Source of the DNA: Candidatus Poseidoniales archaeon
GTDB taxonomy: Archaea > Thermoplasmatota > Poseidoniia > Poseidoniales > Poseidoniaceae
NCBI GenBank assembly: GCA_003602605.1
Contig: QQRW01000039.1
Location: 63,192 to 123,787 of the forward strand
Direction: 5' to 3'
DNA: 60,596 nt
Position numbers and translations under genes: made by a program. The notes under the pieces were generated by a model, which ran no database searches, was not told where the DNA came from, and saw only the letters and a program-made list of their open reading frames with translations. Shown here piece by piece: positions 10,201 through 18,448 of the stretch. Position 1 is the stretch's first letter, and every line of letters begins with the position of its first letter.

Positions 10201-10869
10201 GCCGTAGTCGCCTTTCATAGCCACGAACTGGATTCCCTCAGTCGTAAAGGGATAGATCATGGCAGAGAGGTGTAGGCTGTTGGAGATGTTGAGATTGTCA
10301 TCGTGAGGTACTTCGATGTGGTCGCTTTCGCCGTCAAATCGCAGTGAGAAATCTGCACCTTCTCCGACTTCAACAACGCCGTAAACAGGGAAGTATTGAG
10401 GGTCGTTTTCCAAGTCATTCCAAGTACCAGGCATAATGTTACCCATGTTCGTACTGGCGATGTGAACATAATCTTCGTCACCACCTTCGGACGGTTGGCT
10501 GTCACCCCAGTTGTTGTAATAAAACGGAGAGCCGTCGTGCCAGCGGTATGAACCATCTTGGTTTGCGTCAGAGAGACCCGTCCACAAATGCCTTGATTGG
10601 TTGTCGAAAGAGGCAAAAGTATCGAACAACCACTGATTTTCCTCAGCGTCATCAATCGTGGTCAAAAAACCATCAAGTCCACGGGCTGCATCGGCTGCAT
10701 CTTCCCACGAACTTGCACTTAGCAGGTGATATGTGTGATTGTTTGCAGGATTGACAGCGGTACCAAGGACTTCCATCTCTGCAGGCCCTTGGGCAATGCT
10801 GGAACCGATGAGTGGTGTCATCAAACTGAACATAAATATGGACAGGACGAGCAGTACGCGTGATTTCAT
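7225..10869 (-). CDS. Large secreted lectin/LamG/EF-hand surface protein
   Basis: About 1214 aa from the ATG at 10867-10869, chosen because a signal peptide starts there (MKSRVLLVLSIFMFSLMTPL). In order: a C-type-lectin-like domain (about 40-170, with the calcium-site tripeptide WND at 150-152), a LamG/concanavalin-like domain (about 174-375), repeated beta-sandwich modules of bacterial pre-peptidase C-terminal type (about 430-880), EF-hand calcium loops (DENQDGVISQREY, DLNGDGELEFREV, DSDSDGILTYDEL; about 920-1015), a thrombospondin-3-like loop (DGDGDGVPDEKDAFP), one transmembrane helix (about 1075-1093) and a cytoplasmic tail of about 120 residues. It probably binds glycans outside the cell. 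No protease or glycosidase active site is visible. Confidence 0.8.
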   Translation of the reverse strand: MKSRVLLVLSIFMFSLMTPLIGSSIAQGPAEMEVLGTAVNPANNHTYHLLSASSWEDAADAARGLDGFLTTIDDAEENQWLFDTFASFDNQSRHLWTGLSDANQDGSYRWHDGSPFYYNNWGDSQPSEGGDEDYVHIASTNMGNIMPGTWNDLENDPQYFPVYGVVEVGEGADFSLRFDGESDHIEVPHDDNLNISNSLHLSAMIYPFTTEGIQFVAMKGDYGWGMYLNDGILGYSSEYSLAKHPMSNMTVADNVWSHVEVEFVESLGGEFRINGESAGLISAEQALIPLGDFGSNDCFTSGDTCDELYIGSMGAGCDCNYFEGMLDNVSIGSSSANSSETVWLSNWMFGEGEGSLTLDHEGREGTIFGADWVMPDGTIVAQAIELDNDIDHYIESAQAGDQLLFYGDVDEMTKEMYFNMFSWGDFGKEPITIDVYIAHDRVPSSWDHDAYYEAEFSYMWESWSWPEEGNWWVVLVPREDVDDVTISLTWVVADPPPALSEMTELINGIPVTGQSIDSNRQTPFEDRILYYYVNVTEPLSSLSVKTYDGTGNINLGLSWMTVPDPFDQWFDIFEPGFNDDTMSMDSKMSWSNGPGNDEVATIYDIEPGLYYVSAYTYQRALDFTIKATYTYAPDNIEPEEAIELTPGVAYGPLSGYDGLYQYFTIDVPADTERLEVDLSGGYGEATLFMKYLEAPDAGNYDHLSGSPGAGDKIGFNDPTPGTWYILVYTDEIFANTMITASFEDRYVWSYDGTPIQLFNGEEITGMDAPAGEELYFYVEIENPAVYLEVITFGGEGSLYLEGEGSQLLMDWDDGWVLEEDKGDGNNGKTGGRQGEIPDMGFTTYPVFETSYGEGTEQSMFVSMPANGRFDITLIATEDVSDVGLVANWVESDIPPVDPNPVDPVDPIEAQTCEEFASEEMTYIDENQDGVISQREYQRSFDGFIDFDEIDLNGDGELEFREVVQEICSCENELMVAFSQLEVFDRVSVELMKSQSYVNKYNFEKMDSDSDGILTYDELEKAVGTCATTYDAFDGDGDGVPDEKDAFPNDPDESVDTDGDGVGDNADIAPSVANDVIYSAGAVVFLVLVGILAFFLRSSGGNNGTNEWDMPQPIQAFDERMMGVEEKSIPSIEPTEYEPSSEQPNLFESYTAPSTEPSIAFNEVSDLFSSNSLQSTPPSELMGMLDGAGNEVIEYPAGSGVRWTRSDAMQPWTQE

Positions 10870-10927
10870 GATTTGAGCATCGGTTGATACCTTATCAACC
10901 AATTGGTAAAATGATTGAATTAACAAA

Positions 10928-13900
10928 TCACTTCAATCGCTTGCCGCCGATTCTCAAATCCGTCTGCAGCGGCATTTGATGCTCCCAAGCGAATTCTTTC
11001 ACGATTCTCCATGCTTTTTCGGAGCCCTCGTAGTCCTTGATATCGATGATGTTGTTCCGTGTATTTGCTTTGAAGGCTGCGATCGGCTCTGCATTCTTGA
11101 ACACTAAATATGCTGACCCGAAACCGAATCTTTCCTTCAAAATATCTGCAAAATAGGGTGCGATCGGGTCGCTTGGTGGAAGAACAAAGTCGCGTATTGG
11201 AGGGATATCTTTCGCCTCTTCAAGCAAATTCTTACGACCCCAACAGACTTGGTCGAGATCTTCGATGAGGAAACCTTTGACAAGCGTTTCATCTTCCTCA
11301 AAAGAAGTTAGAACAGACTTAATTTCCTCTGGTTTGAATGGAGTTCCTGCAAGACGGAGAAGTTGTTTGAGTGTAATAACTGGATACTCTTTCACCAAGT
11401 TTCGTAAATACTCCCGCCGAAGTTCCACCCTGTCTGCATTTTTGTCCACTTTGACCGTTCTGAATCCTCCACGGTAGTCTTGAACGATGTGACCCGTTCG
11501 AATAAGAGGTTGTACTAATTTTCTAAACTCAGATTGAGTCAGGGCATGTCGCTCCTTGAACAAGTTCGGGTCAGAGTTGGTGCTGAAGAACTCGACGATA
11601 TCCCACAACTCCTCTTCATGAGGCTCTCCCCGGATGGCGAGCAAGTTTTGGAAGTGCTCGTACGTTGACCACACTTGATGACCTCGCAGGTTCACACCTT
11701 GATGCAAACGATTGGCACTGGCCATGCTCTTGAGGTCGACCCGGTACAATTCACAACGACCCCGGAGTGCAAAATCGTCTCGAATTTCATCCACTTTTCG
11801 CACTGCAGCACTTTCGTGCTCCAAACGTGTTTTCTGATGCAAATGGTGTTGATAGAACAAAGCTCGTTCAGCAATCTCGCGCGGCTGAGGGTCAACAACA
11901 CCACCTCGAATCATCCGTTCTCCAGCCATCTTGAAACCGATCGCTTCGAGAGCAGAACGTGTGGTCTCATCCAAATTAGCAACCGGTTCGCTGTTGAAAT
12001 TGGACATCACTGCAACATCGACCAATTGGTCTGCATGGTTCTCAAGTAAAATCTCAAATGCTGAACAGAACTCATCGAGGTAAGCTGTTGGGACGTGCAA
12101 ATCCTTGATGACAAGGTAGTCGTTGACTTTGAACATCAGAACTTTGCCGATTGGGTCAATACCCTTGAAGACCGGGAGATACCATCCTCGGTCAAGAACG
12201 CTGCGAACCTCCCAAATGAACCTCGAAACATAGGGGTCAGATTGCGTAAGTATTCTCATTTTCCGGTCTTCTCTGCGAGGCCGTTGCAAGAGTTCTACTT
12301 CATCTGGCATGCAGTAGAAGGCTTCAGGATCCGGTACCAATGCCATGACTTTGGCAATACGTTGCTCCTTCTCAAGATTCATCAGTGCAATGGTTAGATC
12401 TTCAAATGAGCGCGAAACATAGAAACGAAGTGTGCTGCCTTTGACAGGACCCATGCGTCGAATCAAATCGACCAATGAACTCTCGAAATCCATGGTGTCG
12501 TAGACGCCGTGAACACGGTGGAAGAGAGAAAGTCTGCGCCGGCGGCCTGAGACATCCTCGAATTGTTTGACGACAAGCATCTGTCGTTCAAGATTGGATA
12601 ATGCGTATTTGATGTCACGCTGAAGAGCACGGTGTTCGTCACCCTTCGGGAAATCGGCCAGAATTTCTTGACGGGTTACATTTTCACCAATTGGGATTCG
12701 TCGGAGAAGTTCTTCTTCCATCGGACCAATCCATGGCTCGGGTTTGAGACCAAGAAGCATTGGAATGGTCTCTTTGGTCGTGTAGCCCATACGATTGTGC
12801 AACAGTCGACCCATGATGACATCCGAATCCAATTGCATGTCTTGCCAATCTTTGAACCTGAAATCATTAACACGGTACAGGAGTTCTTGCTGTTTTTGAA
12901 ACAAGACGTGTGAATCGAAAGCTGCGAAACCATCCTCATATTGCTTGAATGTTTTATCCAAAACAAGGTTTTGCACCCATCGATATTCAACTACATCTTC
13001 AGAGCCATCAATGAGACGATGTTCATCGATTTTGAGAATGTATTCTGCATCATCGGTCTGTTTGTAAAAACCGACGGAAAGAACATTTCGGGTTTCCAAT
13101 TCCAAGAGGATTCGATCAACCATATTGCGAGGGAACGGTAAGCGGTTACTGAGAAGGTCACCGGTTTGCGGACCCTCACTGCCGAGCATTTCTATGATTT
13201 TGACACGCAGTGCTTCATGTGGGTCACCAAGTTCCTTCACATCCCACTTCACTGGAGTGCGACCGTCAAATTCAGTGGCCACTTTATACGAAAGGCCACG
13301 AGTATGCAACTCTCTCAAATCATCTACATCTTTTCCGCCGTTGACGGAGAGGCAACCAAGTGTGCCGTGGATTTCTGCCATGAACGAACTGAACCATTTG
13401 CCGTCAAGTTCAGGTGCACCGGTTCCTTCCAACTTGGTGATTTTTCCAGCTTGGCACAATTCTTGAACCCAACCACGAATCAAATCGAGGTCAATATCCT
13501 TGAGTTTGTCATTGTACAGAGGATTTTGGAACGATGGATCCAAGCCACCTCCGTGTGACATGAGTATGAATAATTGGTCTGCATTTTCTGGTATTGGTGC
13601 CTTATCGAGGTAAAACTTTGACAGTTGTTCTTTGCTGAGTTCAGTAGCTAGACTTCGCGTTCCGAGAAGCCTTTGGAGAACTGCGGGGTCGATGTCCTTG
13701 ACCAAGAACGCTCGTGTCTTCATTGCCATGAGGTCCTCAAACGCTGACATGAACAGTGACATACCCAGACGAGAGGGAACTGTAACCTTGTTGTGAACGA
13801 TGCGAGCATCACCCGTGACACACAGTTTGAGGAATTGTTGTAGGCTCTTCATATCAATATCGCCGAACATAATTTCGTTCTTGGCCTCCCTCATCAAGAG

Positions 13901-16210
13901 GCTGTCATCGATGGTTCGGTGTTTGTTTAGCAAAGCATCTGCACGTTGCTGAAACTGTTGGGGGCTGATTTCATCAGCTCCAATCCGCTTCGGGATAATC
14001 ATTGAACGCCCTGATACTTCTCTGAATCGCTTGGCAAAAATCTGTGTGTTTACGATGTAACGCTCTATGACCTCAATGTAATCATTGTTCCTGAATGCCT
14101 GATACATTTGACCCGGGTCAACTTCTTCCGATGTGCGAATAAGCAATCCATTTTCATCAAAGGAGAGTTCGATAACGGAAATATTGTTCGATTCAGCAAG
14201 TCCTGCCATGAAGTATCCCAGTGCCGTGTTGAAGCCTCTTCCCCGGCATGTCGTAATCATGTATGTTGGATGCCCGCCAGAGATTACCTGCTCGACCAGT
14301 ATCCGGTTTGGGTCAGGAACTTGGAAAGAGTCAATCGAATGTTCTTCCAGGTGTCGGGCAATAGCATTGGCAACATCGGATGACAGCCCGTACGCATCAC
14401 GAAGGAGGATACGCGGATCCTGCTCACGACGTAAAGCGACGATACAGTGACCAATAAGGCTCAAAAGTGCATTTGAAAGTTCACGTGAACGAGAACGTGC
14501 TTCACCCGACCAAGAAGGAACTGTTGGGCGATGTCCTGTGACGGAAGCGACATTCACACGAGTGCCTTGTATATTGGTGACGCGATAGGTGGAGCCACCG
14601 AGCAAAATAACATCTCCACCACGAAGATTCGATACGAAAGAACCAGAAAGTTGTCCGAGAATAGAACCCTCTGCATTAAACACAAGATAGGAGTTATCCG
14701 GAGCGATTGTACCTATGTTGGTGTAGTAAATCATTCGAGAGTAACCACGCTTTCCGTAGAGGTTCTCCTCCCAATCGACCCAAACACGTCGCTCTTCCTC
14801 GAGCATATCAAGAACTTCAATGAAATCATCGTACTCAAAGTTGCGGTAGGACCAAGCATTAACGATAACTTCGAAGGCTTCGTCAATATCAATATCGTTG
14901 ATAATTACCAAACCAATCATGAATTGAGCAACAACGTCAAGGCAATTTTCGGGGAAGTCAAGCCGGTCCATATCTCCTGTTTGAATAGCAGCTTGTAGAG
15001 CAGCCAACTCAATCAAATCATCAACACTCGACGGTAGGAATCGTGCTCGGGGAATACCTCCCACATGGTGCCCTGCTCTTCCAATTCGTTGCAAAGCTGT
15101 AGCGATATCACCGGGACTACCAATCTGCAGAACTAAATCCACCGAACCAATGTCGATACCCATCTCAAGTGACGAAGAAGTAACTACAGCACGCAAATGC
15201 CCGTGCTTGAGTTGCTTCTCGACATCGAGGCGGATTTTCTTGTCCATTGAACCGTGGTGTCCAGCGACCAAGTCGCCGAGATAAGGGCGGAGTTTGAGTA
15301 CGATATTCTCTGTCATTTTCCTCGTATTGGCAAAAACGAGTGTCGTTGTGTGTGCGGCAATTAAATCTGCAATTGCTTCTACATTTTTATCAAATATTTT
15401 GAGAACTGATAGATCACTGAACTTTGGGTCTGTAATTAAAATGTCCAGATCCAGTTCCCGTGAACCAGATATTTTGGCTATGCACACTTTTGTGTTGTCA
15501 CCACGGCTTTCACGGTCATCGCTCGAAACGAGATATTCAGCCACCGTTTCAAGAGGCTCCATTGTCGCAGAGATACCAATACGCTGTACTGGGCGATTGA
15601 GAAGAGTATCAAGATAAGAGAGCGTCAGTGCGAGATGAACGCCACGCTTTGTAGGCACCAACGAGTGTAATTCGTCAACAATCATGTATTCAACTTCACT
15701 CACAATCGGCTGGAACCTTGGCGAAGTAATCGCAATGGCAAGACTTTCCGGTGTCGTGATGAGAATGTGCGGAGGATTTCGAAGCATCTTCTGCCGTTCA
15801 GACTGTGGGGTGTCTCCAGTTCGTAGTCCTACACGTATTTCCTGTGCTCGGCTCGGCAAGTAGGTTTCAGATATCTCGGTGAGAGGGCCGATCAAGTTTC
15901 GTTGAATATCGTTCGCAAGCGCCTTGATGGGTGAAATGTAGACGCAGTAGACTCGCTTGTCTAATTTATTATCGAGAGCACGACGAACGAGTTGGTCAAT
16001 GATGGTTAGGAAAGCTGTCAGTGTTTTTCCTGAACCCGTCGGTGAACAAAGCAACAAGTGCTCTTGGTCCATGATAGCAGGTATTGCGAGTTTCTGCGGA
16101 TCTGTAAAATCTGGGAACTTGTCTTTGAACCAATTTCGAACGGGTGGGCACAACAACTCGAGAAGTTCCTCTGTTTCCAGAGGATTGTCCAAGTAGTGAA
16201 TATCTGCCAT
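10928..16210 (-). CDS. lhr: Very large Lhr-type ATP-dependent helicase
   Basis: Superfamily 2 DNA helicase of the Lhr group, which moves 3'-5' on DNA and RNA-DNA and is linked to repair. The 1760-aa protein has SPTGSGKT (56-63), DELH (179-182), a SAT motif (about 214) and motif VI QRIGRAGH (about 375), then the winged-helix and Lhr-specific region. The core of archaeal Lhr proteins ends near 850-900 residues; here about 850 further residues follow, including two or more mixed alpha/beta stretches rich in charged residues. The reading frame is intact. ATG at 16208-16210. The nearest same-strand neighbour upstream is a ferredoxin. Confidence 0.9.
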   Translation of the reverse strand: MADIHYLDNPLETEELLELLCPPVRNWFKDKFPDFTDPQKLAIPAIMDQEHLLLCSPTGSGKTLTAFLTIIDQLVRRALDNKLDKRVYCVYISPIKALANDIQRNLIGPLTEISETYLPSRAQEIRVGLRTGDTPQSERQKMLRNPPHILITTPESLAIAITSPRFQPIVSEVEYMIVDELHSLVPTKRGVHLALTLSYLDTLLNRPVQRIGISATMEPLETVAEYLVSSDDRESRGDNTKVCIAKISGSRELDLDILITDPKFSDLSVLKIFDKNVEAIADLIAAHTTTLVFANTRKMTENIVLKLRPYLGDLVAGHHGSMDKKIRLDVEKQLKHGHLRAVVTSSSLEMGIDIGSVDLVLQIGSPGDIATALQRIGRAGHHVGGIPRARFLPSSVDDLIELAALQAAIQTGDMDRLDFPENCLDVVAQFMIGLVIINDIDIDEAFEVIVNAWSYRNFEYDDFIEVLDMLEEERRVWVDWEENLYGKRGYSRMIYYTNIGTIAPDNSYLVFNAEGSILGQLSGSFVSNLRGGDVILLGGSTYRVTNIQGTRVNVASVTGHRPTVPSWSGEARSRSRELSNALLSLIGHCIVALRREQDPRILLRDAYGLSSDVANAIARHLEEHSIDSFQVPDPNRILVEQVISGGHPTYMITTCRGRGFNTALGYFMAGLAESNNISVIELSFDENGLLIRTSEEVDPGQMYQAFRNNDYIEVIERYIVNTQIFAKRFREVSGRSMIIPKRIGADEISPQQFQQRADALLNKHRTIDDSLLMREAKNEIMFGDIDMKSLQQFLKLCVTGDARIVHNKVTVPSRLGMSLFMSAFEDLMAMKTRAFLVKDIDPAVLQRLLGTRSLATELSKEQLSKFYLDKAPIPENADQLFILMSHGGGLDPSFQNPLYNDKLKDIDLDLIRGWVQELCQAGKITKLEGTGAPELDGKWFSSFMAEIHGTLGCLSVNGGKDVDDLRELHTRGLSYKVATEFDGRTPVKWDVKELGDPHEALRVKIIEMLGSEGPQTGDLLSNRLPFPRNMVDRILLELETRNVLSVGFYKQTDDAEYILKIDEHRLIDGSEDVVEYRWVQNLVLDKTFKQYEDGFAAFDSHVLFQKQQELLYRVNDFRFKDWQDMQLDSDVIMGRLLHNRMGYTTKETIPMLLGLKPEPWIGPMEEELLRRIPIGENVTRQEILADFPKGDEHRALQRDIKYALSNLERQMLVVKQFEDVSGRRRRLSLFHRVHGVYDTMDFESSLVDLIRRMGPVKGSTLRFYVSRSFEDLTIALMNLEKEQRIAKVMALVPDPEAFYCMPDEVELLQRPRREDRKMRILTQSDPYVSRFIWEVRSVLDRGWYLPVFKGIDPIGKVLMFKVNDYLVIKDLHVPTAYLDEFCSAFEILLENHADQLVDVAVMSNFNSEPVANLDETTRSALEAIGFKMAGERMIRGGVVDPQPREIAERALFYQHHLHQKTRLEHESAAVRKVDEIRDDFALRGRCELYRVDLKSMASANRLHQGVNLRGHQVWSTYEHFQNLLAIRGEPHEEELWDIVEFFSTNSDPNLFKERHALTQSEFRKLVQPLIRTGHIVQDYRGGFRTVKVDKNADRVELRREYLRNLVKEYPVITLKQLLRLAGTPFKPEEIKSVLTSFEEDETLVKGFLIEDLDQVCWGRKNLLEEAKDIPPIRDFVLPPSDPIAPYFADILKERFGFGSAYLVFKNAEPIAAFKANTRNNIIDIKDYEGSEKAWRIVKEFAWEHQMPLQTDLRIGGKRLK

Positions 16211-16291
16211 TTTTTTCCACGTTCCCCGTGGTCGGAGTCGCGTGCAAGGAGTAAATCAAATTAACGCTTGAGAACGCATACAATAAATCGG

Positions 16292-16606
16292 TTAAGCCCA
16301 ACCAATTCCGCCTTTTTTCCAGCGGTTCACAGGTTCAGTATCCGGAGAAGTGGGCATTAATAAAAGAGGTGACTGCGAGGCGTTAATTGGAATTGCCACC
16401 TCGTGAAGAGCACCGGTTGGACACGAACCAATGCATGAAAGACACCCTACACATTGCTCTGCAACAACAACAACCGGTCTTTTGGAATGTTTGCGATGTT
16501 CGGGGTTGGAAGCAAGCGGCAACAATGCCTCAAACGGACAATGAGAAATGCAAAGGTCGCAACCAGTGCAGTCTGGCTCGATGATGGCCACCATTGACTG
16601 CCCCAT
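16292..16606 (-). CDS. Small 2x[4Fe-4S] ferredoxin
   Basis: Electron carrier of the bacterial-type dicluster ferredoxin group. Two CxxCxxCxxxC motifs are complete: residues 13, 16, 19 and 23 (CTGCDLCISHC), and 52, 55, 58 and 62 (CVGCLSCIGSC). The 104-aa length includes an insert of about 25 residues between clusters and a C-terminal tail of about 38 residues, both longer than in minimal ferredoxins. The ATG at 16604-16606 is preferred over a TTG three codons upstream. No partner oxidoreductase is adjacent, so the redox partner is unknown. Confidence 0.85.
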   Translation of the reverse strand: MGQSMVAIIEPDCTGCDLCISHCPFEALLPLASNPEHRKHSKRPVVVVAEQCVGCLSCIGSCPTGALHEVAIPINASQSPLLLMPTSPDTEPVNRWKKGGIGWA

Positions 16607-16701
16607 GATTTGCAATATCGGCGGTTCTTCTTAACGCTACGCTTGGCCATAATTGTCCTTATACAACGGTGAGGTTGAAAGGCCAGTTCTTACAGCGGTG
16701 A

Positions 16702-18384
16702 ATGGGTCTGACTATGTCCGATGCAGAAACAGCACGTTTGGAACGTTTGTCAGGAATGCTCAAGCGTAGGGGAATAATACTTCCTGCTTTTGAAATCCAC
16801 GGTGGAGCCAAGGGATTGTATGATTTCGGACCGGTTGGTGGGAGGCTTAGAAATCGTGTTAACCAAACATGGCTCAACCACTGGCTATCTCTCGGGAACA
16901 TCGTCGAAATCTCCTGCCCTACGGTCACACCCTATGCCGTTCTTGAAGCATCAGGCCATGTCGGTGAGTTCTCTGATTTCATGACGATGTGCTCTGCGTG
17001 TGAAGAAGCGAGCCGAGCAGACACCTTACTCGAATCATTCCATCCGAATCCAGACTCATTGTCAAGGGCAGATCTGCAAACACTTTTGGACAAATCCCAA
17101 CCAGCGTGCCCATCTTGCAACGCAGTGGAATGGACTGAGATTACAGCGCAGAACCTCATGTTCAACACAACCATCGGTGCAGGAAACTCTGGTCGCCCGG
17201 GATTCTTGAGACCTGAGACTGCTCAGGGTATGTTCACTTCATTCCCTGCATTGTACCGCCATAATCGAGAGCGTCTACCGTTCGGGGCAGTGCAAATTGG
17301 CAAAGGTTACCGAAACGAAATTTCGCCACGACAAGGAATGATACGTTTACGAGAATTCAACATGGCTGAATTGGAGTATTTCATTAACCCTCATGAACCA
17401 GCAAAACACGACTTCTCACAGTGGGACAGCCATATCATCACACTTGTGGCTGATGAAGAAGGTGAGGTCCACATGACGTTCAGCGAAGCCGTTGAGAAAA
17501 ACATCATCCGTCACGAAACGGTTGGATATTTCATGGCAAAAACATTTGACTTCCTGACGAAGGTGGGAATTGATACACAGAGACTCCGATTCCGTCAACA
17601 CGAAGCTGATGAAATGGCTCATTACGCAACAGATTGTTGGGATGCTGAAATCCACGGTTCCTATGGATGGGTTGAGTGCGTAGGAATCGCTCACCGAGGC
17701 TGCTATGACCTTGAAGCGCACGAAAACGCAACAGGAAAGACCTTGCGAGCACGGCGGGAGTTTGACGAACCACAAGTCGTTGAAATCGACGGTTGGACCA
17801 TTGATGGAGCTAAAGCAGGACCTGCTTTTCGAGCACTTGCAGGTGCGGTGAAAGTAGCCGTCGAAACCCTACCAGCGGATACCGAGTTTCCAATTGCACT
17901 GACCCTTGATTCGGGTGATGAAGTGATGATTGAATCGGAGCACGTGAAACGCGACCAGCGAACTGAAACCCTTTCCGGCGAATGGTATATTCCACATGTC
18001 GTGGAGCCAGCATTTGGAATTGACCGTATCATCTGGCATATACTTGACCATGCATACGATGAAGTTGGCAAAGATGGAGAAGAGTACACAACTCTACGCC
18101 TAAGCGAACATGTTGCTCCTGTTGATTATTGCGTCTTCCCATTGTTTGAAAAAGATGGCATGGGTGTAATGGCTAAATCGATTCATGCCAAGTTGTGCAT
18201 GAAATCCAACATTGTATCCATGTATGACTCCAGTGGTTCAATCGGTCGACGCTATGCTCGAGCTGATGAAATCGGTGTCCCACGATGCATAACCGTTGAC
18301 CATCAATCGCTGGAAGATCAAACGGTAACTGTTCGCTCAAGAGACACCGGTGAACAAGACCGAGTTCACGTCGATGAATTGTAA
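16702..18384 (+). CDS. glyS: Glycyl-tRNA synthetase
   Basis: Class II aminoacyl-tRNA synthetase that charges tRNA-Gly; homodimeric archaeal/eukaryotic type. The 560-aa protein has the N-terminal glycine signature GLYDFGPVGGRLRNR, an inserted region with CSAC and CPSC pairs, LRPETAQG, motif 2 GKGYRNEISPRQ through REFNMAELEYF, motif 3 FGIDRIIWHIL, and the C-terminal anticodon-binding domain (DSSGSIGRRYARADEIG). ATG 16702 or ATG 16714 (four residues later, MSDAETARL) may be the start; both keep all domains. It is followed by rfcL with 64 bases between. Confidence 0.95.
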   Translation: MGLTMSDAETARLERLSGMLKRRGIILPAFEIHGGAKGLYDFGPVGGRLRNRVNQTWLNHWLSLGNIVEISCPTVTPYAVLEASGHVGEFSDFMTMCSACEEASRADTLLESFHPNPDSLSRADLQTLLDKSQPACPSCNAVEWTEITAQNLMFNTTIGAGNSGRPGFLRPETAQGMFTSFPALYRHNRERLPFGAVQIGKGYRNEISPRQGMIRLREFNMAELEYFINPHEPAKHDFSQWDSHIITLVADEEGEVHMTFSEAVEKNIIRHETVGYFMAKTFDFLTKVGIDTQRLRFRQHEADEMAHYATDCWDAEIHGSYGWVECVGIAHRGCYDLEAHENATGKTLRARREFDEPQVVEIDGWTIDGAKAGPAFRALAGAVKVAVETLPADTEFPIALTLDSGDEVMIESEHVKRDQRTETLSGEWYIPHVVEPAFGIDRIIWHILDHAYDEVGKDGEEYTTLRLSEHVAPVDYCVFPLFEKDGMGVMAKSIHAKLCMKSNIVSMYDSSGSIGRRYARADEIGVPRCITVDHQSLEDQTVTVRSRDTGEQDRVHVDEL

Positions 18385-18448
18385 GTGAATGGCATCCTAG
18401 GTCAATGTTCGTAGTGAAGTTGAAGAACCCTCGGAAACATCGTGAACT

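Noticed and set aside
7225-10869. PGF-type sorting tag at the end of the giant surface protein
   Set aside because: The protein continues for about 120 polar residues after its transmembrane helix, while known tags end just after it.
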